DNA of 64,000 nt from Isoperla grammatica. Taxonomy: Eukaryota > Arthropoda > Insecta > Plecoptera > Perlodidae. The stretch lies in NCBI GenBank assembly GCA_945910005.1, contig OX246740.1:52612526-52676525 (forward strand), given 5' to 3'. The position numbers were made by a program, and so were the translations under genes. The notes under the pieces are model-generated. The model had not been told where the DNA came from, searched no databases, and saw only the letters and a program-made list of their open reading frames with translations. Positions 47,090-57,869 of this stretch are shown in pieces (within the stretch, counting starts at the first letter, position 1; each line of letters starts with the position of its first letter).

Positions 47090-47440
47090 CAACTTTTTAT
47101 TGCTCGAATTTATAGACGCAACACTACACTATACAATTCGATAGCGGCGAGATATCGCAGTAGTCTACACGCCTCATCTATCGACTCTCGATATAATCGA
47201 CATCGTTGACGTGGTCGTTCACACCCCACGGGCAGGCATGCCCAAGTTTCTTGGCACAGACGATGTCTCGCACAACCCCTTGGTTGTTATTCACCACCCC
47301 CAGACAGACTAACGTGATAATCACAGACAACAGGGCGAGATTTAATCAACGCTCTAGATGTGATTAATTTTTAATTCATAACTTGACGCGCCGCCACTGG
47401 GTTCCGCCACTGGGTACCGAGCTAACGATGAATTATCTCT
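47090..47440. promoter_or_regulatory. Candidate regulatory segment
   Basis: Non-repetitive, CpG-rich stretch with the palindrome GTGATAATCAC near 47312, TTTAATCAACG, GTGATTAATTTTTAATTC and several ATCGA motifs. No coding frame. Function inferred only. Confidence 0.25.
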
Positions 47441-47938
47441 CTCGTAATGGAAACCGTTAAGAGAAAAACAAGACTTGCGCGGCTAAACAAACAATTTTCT
47501 TCTCACACATTTTAATGTATAAATTACTTAGATAGTTAGATTGTTCTTTTTCTGGGAAACGGTTAACACAGTTACAGTTACGCAAACACAGTTGGTCTCG
47601 CCAGTTCTCATTGGCTGAGAATCCTGGTCCATGCAGACGCAAGTATTGAGTTGAATTAATTTTCGTACGAATTCTCAATCTCCTGCTAAACCTGTTAAAA
47701 ACTATTAGCGTTTGGTTTTAGTTTTGACCACTAGAAATACGTCAAATACACAATATTATTATAAACGATCATTATGATGAAAATGTACAAAGTGTGTTGA
47801 TAATGCTTAGTATAGTGACATAGTCTATCAAGGCGAAAACCTAGTCTGCACTGTATACTTAAGTAATGTATTTAGCATATCAGCATAACTTGTACACGGT
47901 CTTATATAGATTTAAGTACGAGATGTGCATTAGGTATA
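47441..47938. other. No gene or element recognised
   Basis: AT-rich sequence between the candidate regulatory segment and the next MITE. Confidence 0.45.
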
Positions 47939-48332
47939 GGAGACCGTATGACAGGCAGAGTGCGCTGTGAGCGATGACGTTCAGTTTGCCTGTTATATCT
48001 AGCCCAGCCTCCGTTAAGTGCTCCAAATCTTATATGTTTAGTATATAATTTACTGTAATTTTTATTATTGACAACTTAAGCACTTGAAACTTACTTATTA
48101 ATTAGTGTTTGAAGATAAATAAAAATCAGCTGAAGAATCCAAAAACAAGTGAAACCTGGTACAATGGTTGATGGAATAACACAGTCTACCACACTCTTCG
48201 CGCGCGGGTAAGGTTAAGCCGTCCCACAGCCGTCTGTATTTACACGACATCATAATTGTATGCGTCAAGTGAGGGGCATACTGACATTTGTGTCAACAGG
48301 AACGCTCACAGCGCTGCTGTCATACGGTCTCC
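47939..48332 (+). mobile_element. MITE with GGAGACCGTATGACAG ends, copy 2
   Basis: Ends ggagaccgtatgacag and the inverted ctgtcatacggtctcc, flanked by TA on both sides. The 394-bp body is the inverted counterpart of 27334-27716. TA duplication and lack of coding capacity fit a Tc1/mariner-type MITE. Confidence 0.85.
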
Positions 48333-48687
48333 TATCGTTACACTAACATTGCATAGTGCATGGACAAATACCTTACTAACCAGCTGCGCTAGTTACTAAG
48401 GTATTTGGTATGGACTAGGTAATACATCAGAGATCGCGCTCTCTACACGTGTTGCGGGTAAACTAACAGACTGCAAGATGCACCAATCAGGTCTGAGCCG
48501 CATGTGACGTCACAAGCCACGAGGGAGACGGACGGACGGACGGACGGAAGACGAATGGCGTATTTGTTTTTTCCTTCAAGGAAGCGCTGTGAAAACACAT
48601 TGACATCAGCTGTCGGATGGATCCAACGCGCCGTGAGAAAGACAGAGATTTAATGGACACCACGTCCACTTGGCTGTGTCTATCTAA
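48333..48687. other. Non-coding, (GACG)n present
   Basis: A palindromic patch near 48365-48412 (aaataccttact...agtaaggtattt) and (GACG)n at about 48527-48547. No gene seen. Confidence 0.5.
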
Positions 48688-48834
48688 GGTTGGAATTCAT
48701 AGTCGGCCCCTACACCTAGGGGCACCCATTGTTGCTATGGATTTGTTTTGTTTATGGGAAATAACATGCAAACAATTGTTACCTTGGTAACAATGGGCGC
48801 CCCTAGGTGTAGGGGCCGACTATGAATTCCAACC
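48688..48834 (+). mobile_element. 147-bp PIF/Harbinger-like MITE, young copy A (TAA target site)
   Basis: Ends ggttggaattcatagtcgg and its perfect inverted counterpart; flanks TAA on both sides. Inverted pairing continues through cccctacacctaggggc. It differs from 60613-60759 at only two adjacent bases, so both copies are recent. A (CTGT)n tract starts directly after the right target duplication. Confidence 0.93.
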
Positions 48835-49163
48835 TAACTGTCTGTCTGTCTGTCTCAAGGACCTTTTAGGGGGGTCTACGAACCCTACCACACGAGTAGG
48901 TGCTTAAGGCGGGTGTGTATGTCCATCACTGTGAAGGACCTTTTAGGAAGTGTCTTCGAACTATACAAGCAAAGTCCTAACGCGATTGTTTAAGTCGGGA
49001 TATATCCAAGATAATCCTTGCAAATTAAGGACATAACGCATACATAGCTTTTAACTGAATCAATAGAAACTTTGAAAGGAGATTTCGAATATCTTTTTAA
49101 CTCAAGTCAAAAAATACAGTATACAATCATCAGACACACTGAGAAGTAGGTACTGCTCTTTAA

Positions 49164-49883
49164 GGCCCGGTTTCACCAAAGTATTTAAATCGGAGATTGG
49201 CTTGATCGGCGCCGTCACCAACTTTACATAAACAAATAATTTTGCATGTATTGAAAACATTGCATGTGGTTGCATTACAAAATTGATTAATTTATTAGTG
49301 TCAGCTATGAGTAGCTATAAAATATCATACTGTTATTACTGGTATTTAAACTAATTTGCATGAAAAACGAAAAAATGTAATCAGTACGTCACCAACAAAA
49401 GTTCTTTCAGATTGGCAATAAATGTCTGACACGTGTTTAGTCATTTGTTTTGCATTATTGGATCCTTACGTAAAATGCATACAGAAGGCCATGACCGAAG
49501 TTTATTATCTAAAAAGAAATTCATGCTCTGTATTCAAATCAGTACAACAATGGATATTCGATCTTTCTGTCGTCCCTTTGTTTTGATTTCATGTTTATTT
49601 ACAAGAACAAATGAACGTTGCGACGAAGTTACAATAAGAAGCAAACTTTAGAATATAAATCATTGTACGAATTATGAACATATTTCATTATCGAGTGTAA
49701 ATACCTGCAATAATGTCAGGCTATTTTATATCTACTCTAAAACTGACGCTTATTAATCACTAAATTCTGAAATATAACAATATAAAATATTTTTACTGAA
49801 TGAAACATTATTTTGTTATGTGAAGTTGGTGATGGCGCCGATCAAGCTAATCTCCGATTTAGATATGTTGGTGAAACCGGGCC
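49164..49883. mobile_element. 720-bp non-autonomous element with GGCCCGGTTTCACCAA ends
   Basis: Terminal repeats of about 75 bp start ggcccggtttcaccaa and include aaatcggagatt and cttgatcggcgcc, flanked by TAA on both sides (49161-49163 and 49884-49886). Ends of this type occur in Harbinger/ISL2EU-like families. The AT-rich interior has short frames (49433-49651, 49816-50034) without recognisable domains, so no transposase is evident. Confidence 0.87.
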
Positions 49884-50126
49884 TAAGTAAATTAATGTGT
49901 GTATTATTCAAACTCTTAATTATATCGAGTTTGCAGAGAAATAGAAAATGAATTTTCTTCAAACCGAACAAAAAAACTAAGCATGAATACATTTTGCGAG
50001 AAACGTTTAAAAGAATGTGCATTATTTTGTTCAATTGTTATTCAGTCCCCACGTTATTAAGAGAGGATCGCCAACGGAATGTCCGCGTGCAGATCCCTCC
50101 CTCGTCGCTGCTATAACGAAACTTTG

Positions 50127-50498
50127 CCCCCCCCCCCCCCCCCTCATTGGATGCACACGTGACTACCACACTCGCTCATGCTCGCGATAAGAACGTCCAT
50201 TTAATGAATGTGTCTGTTGGTTCTCAGAACATCCCCCCCCCCCCCCCTTGTCAAACAGACAACTTCGGTATTTTTAAATAACCCCCCTCGCTTTCTATAG
50301 ATAAGAGCGCGAATTGAAAAAGTTTGTCCTTCATCGTCCGGACATGTTTACGAACGTGCCCCGTGCGTGACCAGTGTGTCCGTTATCCGGCCGAGGGACA
50401 AATACCCGCTTACTATATTACATTCCTCCATGTTTGGGTCAGAGGGGGGGGGGGGGGGGGCGCCTGGACGCTGTCACGTCCCAGCTTCCCCCCCCCCC
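50127..50498. repeat. Cluster of four G/C homopolymers
   Basis: Runs of 17 C (50127-50143), 15 C (50233-50247), 17 G (50444-50460) and 11 C (50488-50498) in 372 bp. The last two are opposite in strand and about 28 bp apart. Frames across them are G/P-rich artefacts. Confidence 0.95.
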
Positions 50499-50599
50499 TC
50501 CCTTATATGTCCCTCAACAACGACCACGTCACAGTCGTTTGTTATACTAACGGCGTCCAGCCAGACATTACATTTAATTAAAATACAAATATGAACGAT

Positions 50600-50775
50600 G
50601 TATAATATATTATAATATATAATATAATATAATATATTTATATTATATAATATAATATAATATATTTATATTATATAATATAATATATCTATAATATATA
50701 ATATTTATTATATAATATATATATTTTCAATATATATATAATTATTTCCATATATAATATATATAATATATTTTC
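50600..50775. repeat. AT-only palindromic repeat tract
   Basis: About 175 bp almost purely A and T, made of ataatata/tatattat words in both orientations with many self-complementary stretches. It is likely to extrude cruciforms. No coding content. Confidence 0.85.
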
Positions 50776-51463
50776 AACCAGGCCGAGGTCCCACTATTGC
50801 ACATTTAATATAATCATTATTATGGTGATTGATGAATGATTATGAAGAAGAGATGAAGAGAAACCTGGTATACCGGGACGTAGCCTACTCCTCTCGAAAA
50901 GTAGACCTTGACGCTTTACGTCTCTTCCGAAAGAAGGTGGTGTAACTTTGACCAGTCACACACACAGCCACGTACAGTAAGAGTAGACTACGTGTTGGTC
51001 CGGTCTGCATACTACCAGTACCCGTCGTCGTCGACTAACTAGACCCCTTCAATTACTCCTCAATTACAATTACTCAATTACTCTAAGTACTACGGCATAT
51101 TACAGCCTTCGTATGTCGTAGCCCTCTTCTCTTATACGGCTCTGTTAATATTTACAGTGGAAATAATAATGCTAATTTCTGTACGCACGCAAACTCGTCA
51201 TGGAAAGAAAATATTGCCGAGCACAGAACGAATAGTTGTTGGTTCACATTGTTGTTTTAGGTTGTTTTCCACTGCCTCGACGAAGAAAACGTGTATTGTA
51301 GTGTTTATCTTTCGCTACACCAAACAAGTACGACTATCCCAACGATGTGTCCTAAATGTTCTGGTATAGAGGGTGCGTTAATATGGGTGACCCTGTCGGG
51401 TACAATAAGCGTTATAACTCACTCGCTCACATGTTTTATATATTATAGACTGTAGAGACCAGT

Positions 51464-51719
51464 GGGCCCGGATTCACAAAATGTCCCAAGTCTTTTTTTG
51501 ATCTTATCTGTAAGACCGGCCTAGCTTTGAACCTCTTGTGAATGCATAAAAATAGCTGAGAACATACTTTAAAACATATTATTGGAATGCTCATTGTGTC
51601 CTTGTTCCTACCAGGAATTAGTAACTTCTTCATGTGACCTGGGTCTGGTTTTACAGGAGGTCCAGAGTTAGGCCGGTCTTAGAAGAAAAAGACTTAGGAT
51701 ATCTTGTGAATCCGGGCCC
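51464..51719 (-). mobile_element. 256-bp MITE with GGGCCCGGATT ends, copy 2
   Basis: Ends gggcccggattcacaaaa and the inverted cttgtgaatccgggccc; flanks AGT on both sides. The interior (cattgtgtccttgttc, tcatgtgacctgggtctgg) is the inverted counterpart of 44938-45207. The 3-bp duplication allows a PIF/Harbinger-like assignment, though AGT is not the usual TNA. Confidence 0.85.
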
Positions 51720-51984
51720 AGTGTTAGACTACGCTGTCGAAAGCAGAAGAGGTGACAAAAATCTGTGTAAATGATGCGAGACGTGAATGTGTTTACATTC
51801 TTAACGAGTACACTATCGTCTCGATAGCCCTACGTGCACGACGCCTCCACCTGTGTAGCGCGCGGTAGAGGACGCCGGGAGTCTCAACACAAGCGTCGTG
51901 GCGGCGGCGGCGGAGGTGAATGAATGGACCGATAACGACGTGACACCCCCCGGGGGGAGGGGAGGGGGGAGCCTACTGCATGTG

Positions 51985-52000
51985 CCCCCCCCCCCCCCCC
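51985..52000. repeat. 16-C homopolymer
   Basis: Uninterrupted C run just upstream of the satellite array, within a CpG-rich patch that includes (GGC)n near 51900-51914. Confidence 0.95.
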
Positions 52001-52075
52001 GGACATAAATCCGTTGCCCGTAGGAACGCCTCACGTCGGAAAGTTTGTCCCCGCAACATATTTCCATCGATTCAT

Positions 52076-53145
52076 CTCTGGGCATCCCACGGGAACAACG
52101 AGGGAAGACCTGGACCTATCGTGTTGCATAGCGTTACACCCCTTCGTGCGTGTCTGACGATAAAGTGTGTAGAGAGCTGCATGTGTGACTCTACAGTAGC
52201 GCCATCGTGTTCGAGGCACTGTATACACGTCGCACTAGATGTGAGAGTAGCGACATCTCTGGGTATCCCACGGGAACAACGGGAAGACCTGGACCTATCG
52301 TGTTGCATAGCGTTACACCCCTCCGTGCGTGTCTGACGATAAAGTGCGTAGAGAGCTGCATGTGTGACTCTACAGTAGCGCCATCGTGTTCGAGGCACTG
52401 TATATACGTCGCACTAGATGTGAGAGTAGCGACATCTCTGGGTATCCCACGGGAACAACGAGGGAAGACCTGGACCTATCGTGTTGCATAGCGTTACACC
52501 CCTTCGTGCGTGTCTGACGATAAAGTGTGTAGAGAGCTGCATGTGTGACTCTACAGTAGCGCCATCGTGTTCGAGGCACTGTATACACGTCGCACTAGAT
52601 GTGAGAGTAGCGACATCTCTGGGTATCCCACGGGAACAACGGGAAGACCTGGACCTATCGTGTTGCATAGCGTTACACCCCTCCGTGCGTGTCTGACGAT
52701 AAAGTGCGTAGAGAGCTGCATGTGTGACTCTACAGTAGCGCCATCGTGTTCGAGGCACTGTATATACGTCGCACTAGATGTGAGAGTAGCGACATCTCTG
52801 GGCATCCCACAGGAACAACGCGGGAAGACCTGGACCTATCGTGTTGCATAGCGTTACACCCCTCCGTGCGTGTCTGACGATAAAGTGTGTAGAGAGCTGC
52901 ATGTGTGACTCTACAGTAGCGCCATCGTGTTCGAGGCACTGTATATACGTCGCACTAGATGTGAGAGTAGCGACATCTCTGGGCATCCCACGGGAAGACC
53001 TGGACCTATCGTGTTGCATAGCGTTACACCCCTTCGTGCGTGTCTGACGATAAAGTGCGTAGAGAACTGCATGTGTGACTCTACAGTAGCGCCATCGTGT
53101 TCGAGGCACTGTATATACGTCGCACTAGATGCGAGAGTAGCGACA
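52076..53145 (+). repeat. Six-monomer satellite array with dimeric higher-order structure
   Basis: Monomers start ctctggg at 52076, 52257, 52436, 52617, 52796 and 52977 (lengths about 181, 179, 181, 179, 181, 169). Monomers 1 and 3 share ttcgtgcg, gtgtgtag and gtatacac. Monomers 2 and 4 share ctccgtgcg, gtgcgtag and gtatatac. The two resulting 360-bp dimers differ by one base. The fifth is a mixed type; the sixth lacks about 12 bp. Long open frames on both strands come from repeat periodicity and show no family resemblance. Confidence 0.97.
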
Positions 53146-53194
53146 ATTTGCAACCATCTTCCATCGCCTGTCGCTATGGAGTGTTTGGGGCTTG
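53144..53194 (+). repeat. Dispersed repeat block, copy 1
   Basis: Starts caatttgcaaccat and continues through tcgcctgtcgctatgg to ggggcttg. It matches 62307-62357 with a few differences. It abuts the end of the satellite array, and a short GACAGACAG follows. In the other copy a (GACA)n tract lies about 45 bp downstream. Confidence 0.75.
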
Positions 53195-54496
53195 TGACAG
53201 ACAGACGTTGCTGTAACTACAAGAGTAGAAAGCCCGGATGACACAGAAGCAAGATTGAACGATGACAGCTACTCCACAAAACGATATATATATACTGTGT
53301 GTTTAGTCCTTGTATCTTCTGCCCTCCCTTCTCGATAGCGAAGTGAAACACCTTTGCCCTACGCCATCCAAACATCCCGTAAGATTCTACTTGTTGGTAA
53401 ACGTTTGGGCCAAGACGAAGATTGTCAAGATAAAATCAGAAGCGCGACTCGAGTATGAATTATTATTAGAGACTTGAAATATATTAGTTTGTTTCCCATG
53501 TGGATGACTATGTAATCTGTATATATAATCAGAACATAAGACATCCACAGTAGCCATGTTATATAAAGCAACATCGTAACCTAATAGAGAAAGTCAAAAG
53601 AAATACAAGAAAATTAATAAAAAATATATAACAACTGCAAGGTATCAAGAGAAGATACAAACTTAATGAATATATGAATTACAAATAACAATTACAATGC
53701 GACTGTTTTGAGTAGTACAAATATGGCATATATTCTAGTTATCTTGTCCGCAACGCATTATATACACCCCAGGGATCCGGTTCAACTCCAACTACACCCG
53801 GTGTAAATACCAGGCAGGCTCTCACTTAAAACGTGGCCCCCACAGTCATTACCATAAGCCGTAGTCATCAACATTTAAGGGGCTTACCTCACTAAACACG
53901 CGCATCAAACTTAGTGGGTGTGTGTGGTTAATATCAGGCTATAGTACTTCCATTATCGTGATGATAGTAATCTTAACGTAGCCTGTAGGAATACTGAAAC
54001 ATCCATGGGTCTGATGTACTGTACAGTATGCGACATAAGAAAATCAACGGTATGTGACAACATGTTTTTACTCTTTTGCAATCAAGTTTTATTCCAATTT
54101 TTACCAGTCGTTATTTATCGTCATCGTATGTACATTCTATTGATTCGCTCATTATTTAGCCCACAAAATAATAAAAGGCTGGATGCAGGAGAGAGATTAC
54201 AGTAAACTCATGTTTTGTCCGACCCTTGATTTACTTATATCGACGAGTATACAACGGCAAATACACTTTGTGGAAAGCCGCTTTTCCTCTAGAATAATAT
54301 AAAAAATAAAAATTCTCAAAAAATTTGTTTTTAATCAAAGTTTTAAAATTTAAAGTTTCAAATATTAATCAAAGTCCGTAGTTTTTTTTTTTAATGCAGA
54401 GATTTGACAAAACTACACTATATTTTACAAGAATTACATATAGGTATAAAAGCTTAATGATTTTAGTTCAAGACATTGCCAACACCTTGTTTGTAA
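53195..54496. other. No gene or element recognised
   Basis: AT-rich. The 66-codon frame at 54005 shows no recognisable domain. Poly-T/A tracts near 54380. Confidence 0.45.
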
Positions 54497-54686
54497 AGGC
54501 TGGTCTACACAGATTTTTAAGACATATACGATTTAAGGTTTAACGCGTAGTCGTAAAGTTGGATCATAGGAAACACGTACTGGCGTTCACACAAAGTTTT
54601 AGTTTTAAGTTGTTTTCATTGTTGTTTTTAAAACAACGTCTTAAAACCTTATGCATTATGTCTTCAAAATCTGTGTGGACCAGCCT
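54497..54686 (+). mobile_element. 190-bp inverted-repeat MITE
   Basis: Ends aggctggtctacacagattt and the inverted aaatctgtgtggaccagcct, then gttttaagttg/aaaacaacgtcttaaaac-type pairing inside. No matching target duplication. Ends resemble those of 28076-28381. Confidence 0.75.
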
Positions 54687-57000
54687 ATCAACATCATAGT
54701 CCAGACTAGAATCATCCAAAAAATGCTTTATTCATGCAATACCAAATATTATCGGTAGGCTATATATTTTCCCGCCCCAACTGTCCAGTACATTTACACC
54801 ACTCGTTGCAGCAGCCCTCCACCCTGGCGACACGGCCTACATACAGTACATGTGTGACGTCAAATGACGGACGCGTCTACTTGTCGACAACCAACACTTG
54901 TTGCCATCTGTTTAGACGTATCCGAATGTCGACAACCCTTCACAATTTATGCGACACTAAATCAGCAACGTGCCGCTGTGTTTGTTTGTTTACCCTATAC
55001 GGTGTAGCGAACTCGGTGTAACCGAACACTCGAGGGGTACTTACACCGACATCCGCGGGTGGTTCGGAATATTATTTGAGTTCACTCATATCAACAGTAT
55101 GAAACGTGGAATGATGAAGTATTTCAATGGGGACCGATGTTATTTATAATAGCATTGGTATATTTTAGTGTTTAAGTGGAGTTATCCATGTTGTTGAAAA
55201 TACACACACAAGTGATAGAAAATTCAGAAAGTATCTAATTTAAATTCATTCGAATAATATTTACCTTAAAAGTGTAGGTTTTATGACTAGATTTTGGTCT
55301 ACTATTTGTAATAGTCAAACAAGTATAGGGCGGAATGCACATGTCATGCTAAGAGCACAAGACTCGATTCCAAAAATAGCCATGTGGCCATGTTTTCTTT
55401 CGAACAAACATTGAATATGCACCAGTCAGAGAAAGATACGACAATGGAGTTGCCTAGCAACACATTGTTTGTCCGCCTGTGATGTCACAACTTGTGCTCT
55501 AATTCATTGACCAAACTATTTGATTTCTTTGGAATTAATGGATATTAGTTGCCTCCTCGAGGTGTTTTCGGTGACTTCTAGCAGGCAGTGCTCAGTGGCC
55601 GGAACGCTCGCAGCACTGCAGCCTCCCCATATCGTCAAATCATGCACAAAAAAATGCCGCTAACCTTCTTGCTTTACAATGCGAGTACAAAAAACAAAAG
55701 ACAATATTCCCTTTAAACGTGATATGTCTAGAGGAAGGGACCTCCCCTCCCCCCCACCCACCTTCTAAAAGACACACATGCTATCACGTGCAATGACGTC
55801 ATCCACTGAAAGGTGGATGAACTACTCACTCAAGTTGGCCAACAACAAAAAAAACCGCAAACGCAGTTTAAAACACTCTGGAGAGAAAGATGAGGCATAT
55901 ATTTTTATTTCGCTTCAGCGAAAGATCTGCAGCCTGTTAGAATCTGGGCTGGGCTAGATACTCTCTCTCCAGAAGTAGGTTCAAGTTGTTTCCATGTAGG
56001 GAGGGCTTTTATTAAGAAAACTACCCCATTTAAAATTCAAAATAGTCCCGTCGGTTGCGCTGGACAAGGGTTATTTGGGCAGATTGCCAGCCCCCCCCCC
56101 CCCCCCAGCCCCCCGGCAGCCAGCCCGGAGGCCTATTCGCCTTACGCTAAGCTCTATCTTCTCATCTCTTCTGCGCCACTTTCGCCGCTCTATATACGAC
56201 TGTGCTGCCCCCAGCGGCTTGTCCAAAGTAGTATACACTTCTCCTCCGACACAACAAAACACAAGTATAATCACTAAACCCAACCATCGGAGAACACAAC
56301 TAATAATTACTTTTCAACTTGATTATAGAAACAAACTGACACCTAAATATACTATTGTTTTTGTTTTTCATTTGTAGAGCTTACGACTGATATGAGGTAT
56401 GTAGACCATGTCGAAAATCGCATGGAAAGACAGTATAAAGCCATTACCTTCAGTATTTCCAATCAATATGGCGTAATTTTTGTTTCGTGTTCATCAATCC
56501 GAATATTGATTTCAACACTGAGCTGCACTCGATTACTTGGCTGTTAAACTTATCTGTTTCATTAACATCACAACCGTGAAGCACAAACCGATAGTGTGAG
56601 AAACATTCCCTCGTTATCTCCTAATGAAGCCAGAGTGTGACCTAATATCCCCCCCCCCCCCCTCCCCTCTGATGCAGTTATTGGGGCACTAAATACCCCC
56701 TGACCACACGGTCGTTATGCCCAGGGGGGATGTAAATGATTATCTGTATAATTGCATTTAAAAATCCCGGGTGTAGATTATGGCGATAATAAAGAGCAGC
56801 AGACGGTTGTACAGTCACGGCAGGTCACGATGGGTCTCTCAAGAGAGATGTGACGTCACTTCCCCCCCCCCCTCTTCCCCTTAGATAGACGACCGAACAA
56901 CATGTTTAAACACGTAGGAAAACTTGAGGGTATAATACTTAGTTCCCGTGAAACAATATGCGAATGACAACATCGAAATGTGAAAATAAGCAGAACCTCA
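54687..57000. other. Non-coding stretch, no gene recognised
   Basis: It contains a 16-C run (56091-56106), 14-C run (56649-56662) and 11-C run (56862-56872). The 95- to 100-codon frames (54734, 56075) are unrecognised, and the latter starts inside poly-proline from the C run. Confidence 0.5.
56560..56870. promoter_or_regulatory. Candidate regulatory segment
   Basis: Motifs include GTAAATGATTATC, TATAATTGCATTTA (octamer-like), GATTATGGCGATAATAAAG and CTCCTAATGAAG in non-repetitive sequence bounded by two C runs. Composition-based inference only. Confidence 0.22.
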
Positions 57001-57141
57001 GGGCGATTCTGTATGGGTGACAATAAATTTATCAGCGGTTTTGGTCGTTACTGATGAAGGCGAATGCAAGGCGGTGATTGGCTCCTTCTAACAACTGAAA
57101 CCAGTGATAAACGTATCGTCACTCATTCAGAATCTGTGCCC
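57001..57141. mobile_element. Imperfect inverted-repeat element of about 141 bp
   Basis: Ends gggcgattctgtatgggtga and an inverted counterpart (tcactcattcagaatctgtgccc), with ttatcagcgg against ccagtgataa inside. Target duplication not evident. Likely a decayed MITE. Confidence 0.6.
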
Positions 57142-57603
57142 TATACAGATTGAGTCAGACTGAATTCGAAATTTGTATAAATTGGAAATACCCAAAATGT
57201 ATTATATGTTTTTAAAGAAGAAAATCACGGAAAATCAGAGTTTTATTTTAACCATAATAACATATTATGATGAAGATGATTTCACAGATAAATATCACCT
57301 GTGTTGGATTCATATTTTGTCGCCAGAATGCGCACAGACTTTCTAGTGTAGAGATCCTACATAAACGTTTGGACAAAGGTTTATATTATATCGGATCTCC
57401 ATTCTAGTGCCGTATAGGACATGTTACGCGCAGTTTAGTGGGCGCTGGTATCTTGGACGTCCGCCATCACCGTTGAGTGAGCCCCACATTACTCACTCAA
57501 CGATTCTACTTCCCCAATGCACAGCCTTCTCGACGGGTCACTCCGCGATAGAATGTCGGATTGAAACGACGTTCAAGAGGGCTGTGCCTCAATGTAACCC
57601 GGC

Positions 57604-57869
57604 CAATGATATTCAACAGCTATAGTAGGCTAGATGCGCAGCCAAGCAGCCACAGGCGTGTCAATTAGAAGCCATCAAGAATTGGGCAATTACTACAGGC
57701 GGAATAGGGAGTCTCAAACGCGACTTTCTGCCGCTCGCAGCGCTAGCAGTACTGAAAGGTCCAACTTAGCCTGTAAACTGTCCTATTCAAAATGGCTTCA
57801 ATTTGCTACGCTCGCTACTGAGTGAAAGGTTGGGGTGATCTAGCCTACTATAGCTGTTGAATATCATTG
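57604..57869 (-). mobile_element. 266-bp hAT-like MITE with 8-bp target duplication, copy 2
   Basis: Ends caatgatattcaacagctat and the inverted atagctgttgaatatcattg. Flanks AACCCGGC and AACCCGGT, 8 bp with one mismatch. It is inverted relative to 46357-46632, with shared blocks including gcgctagcagtactgaaagg and cgacttt. The two 60-70-codon frames overlapping it are not genes. Confidence 0.87.

Noticed and set aside
52076..53145. CRISPR-like array
   Set aside because: The repeats are contiguous monomers of about 180 bp without unique spacers, in a eukaryotic context.
52072..53241. Overlapping open frames of 65-118 codons on both strands across the satellite
   Set aside because: They arise from a period near 180 bp that is close to divisible by three; both strands are equally open, and the peptides repeat with the monomers.
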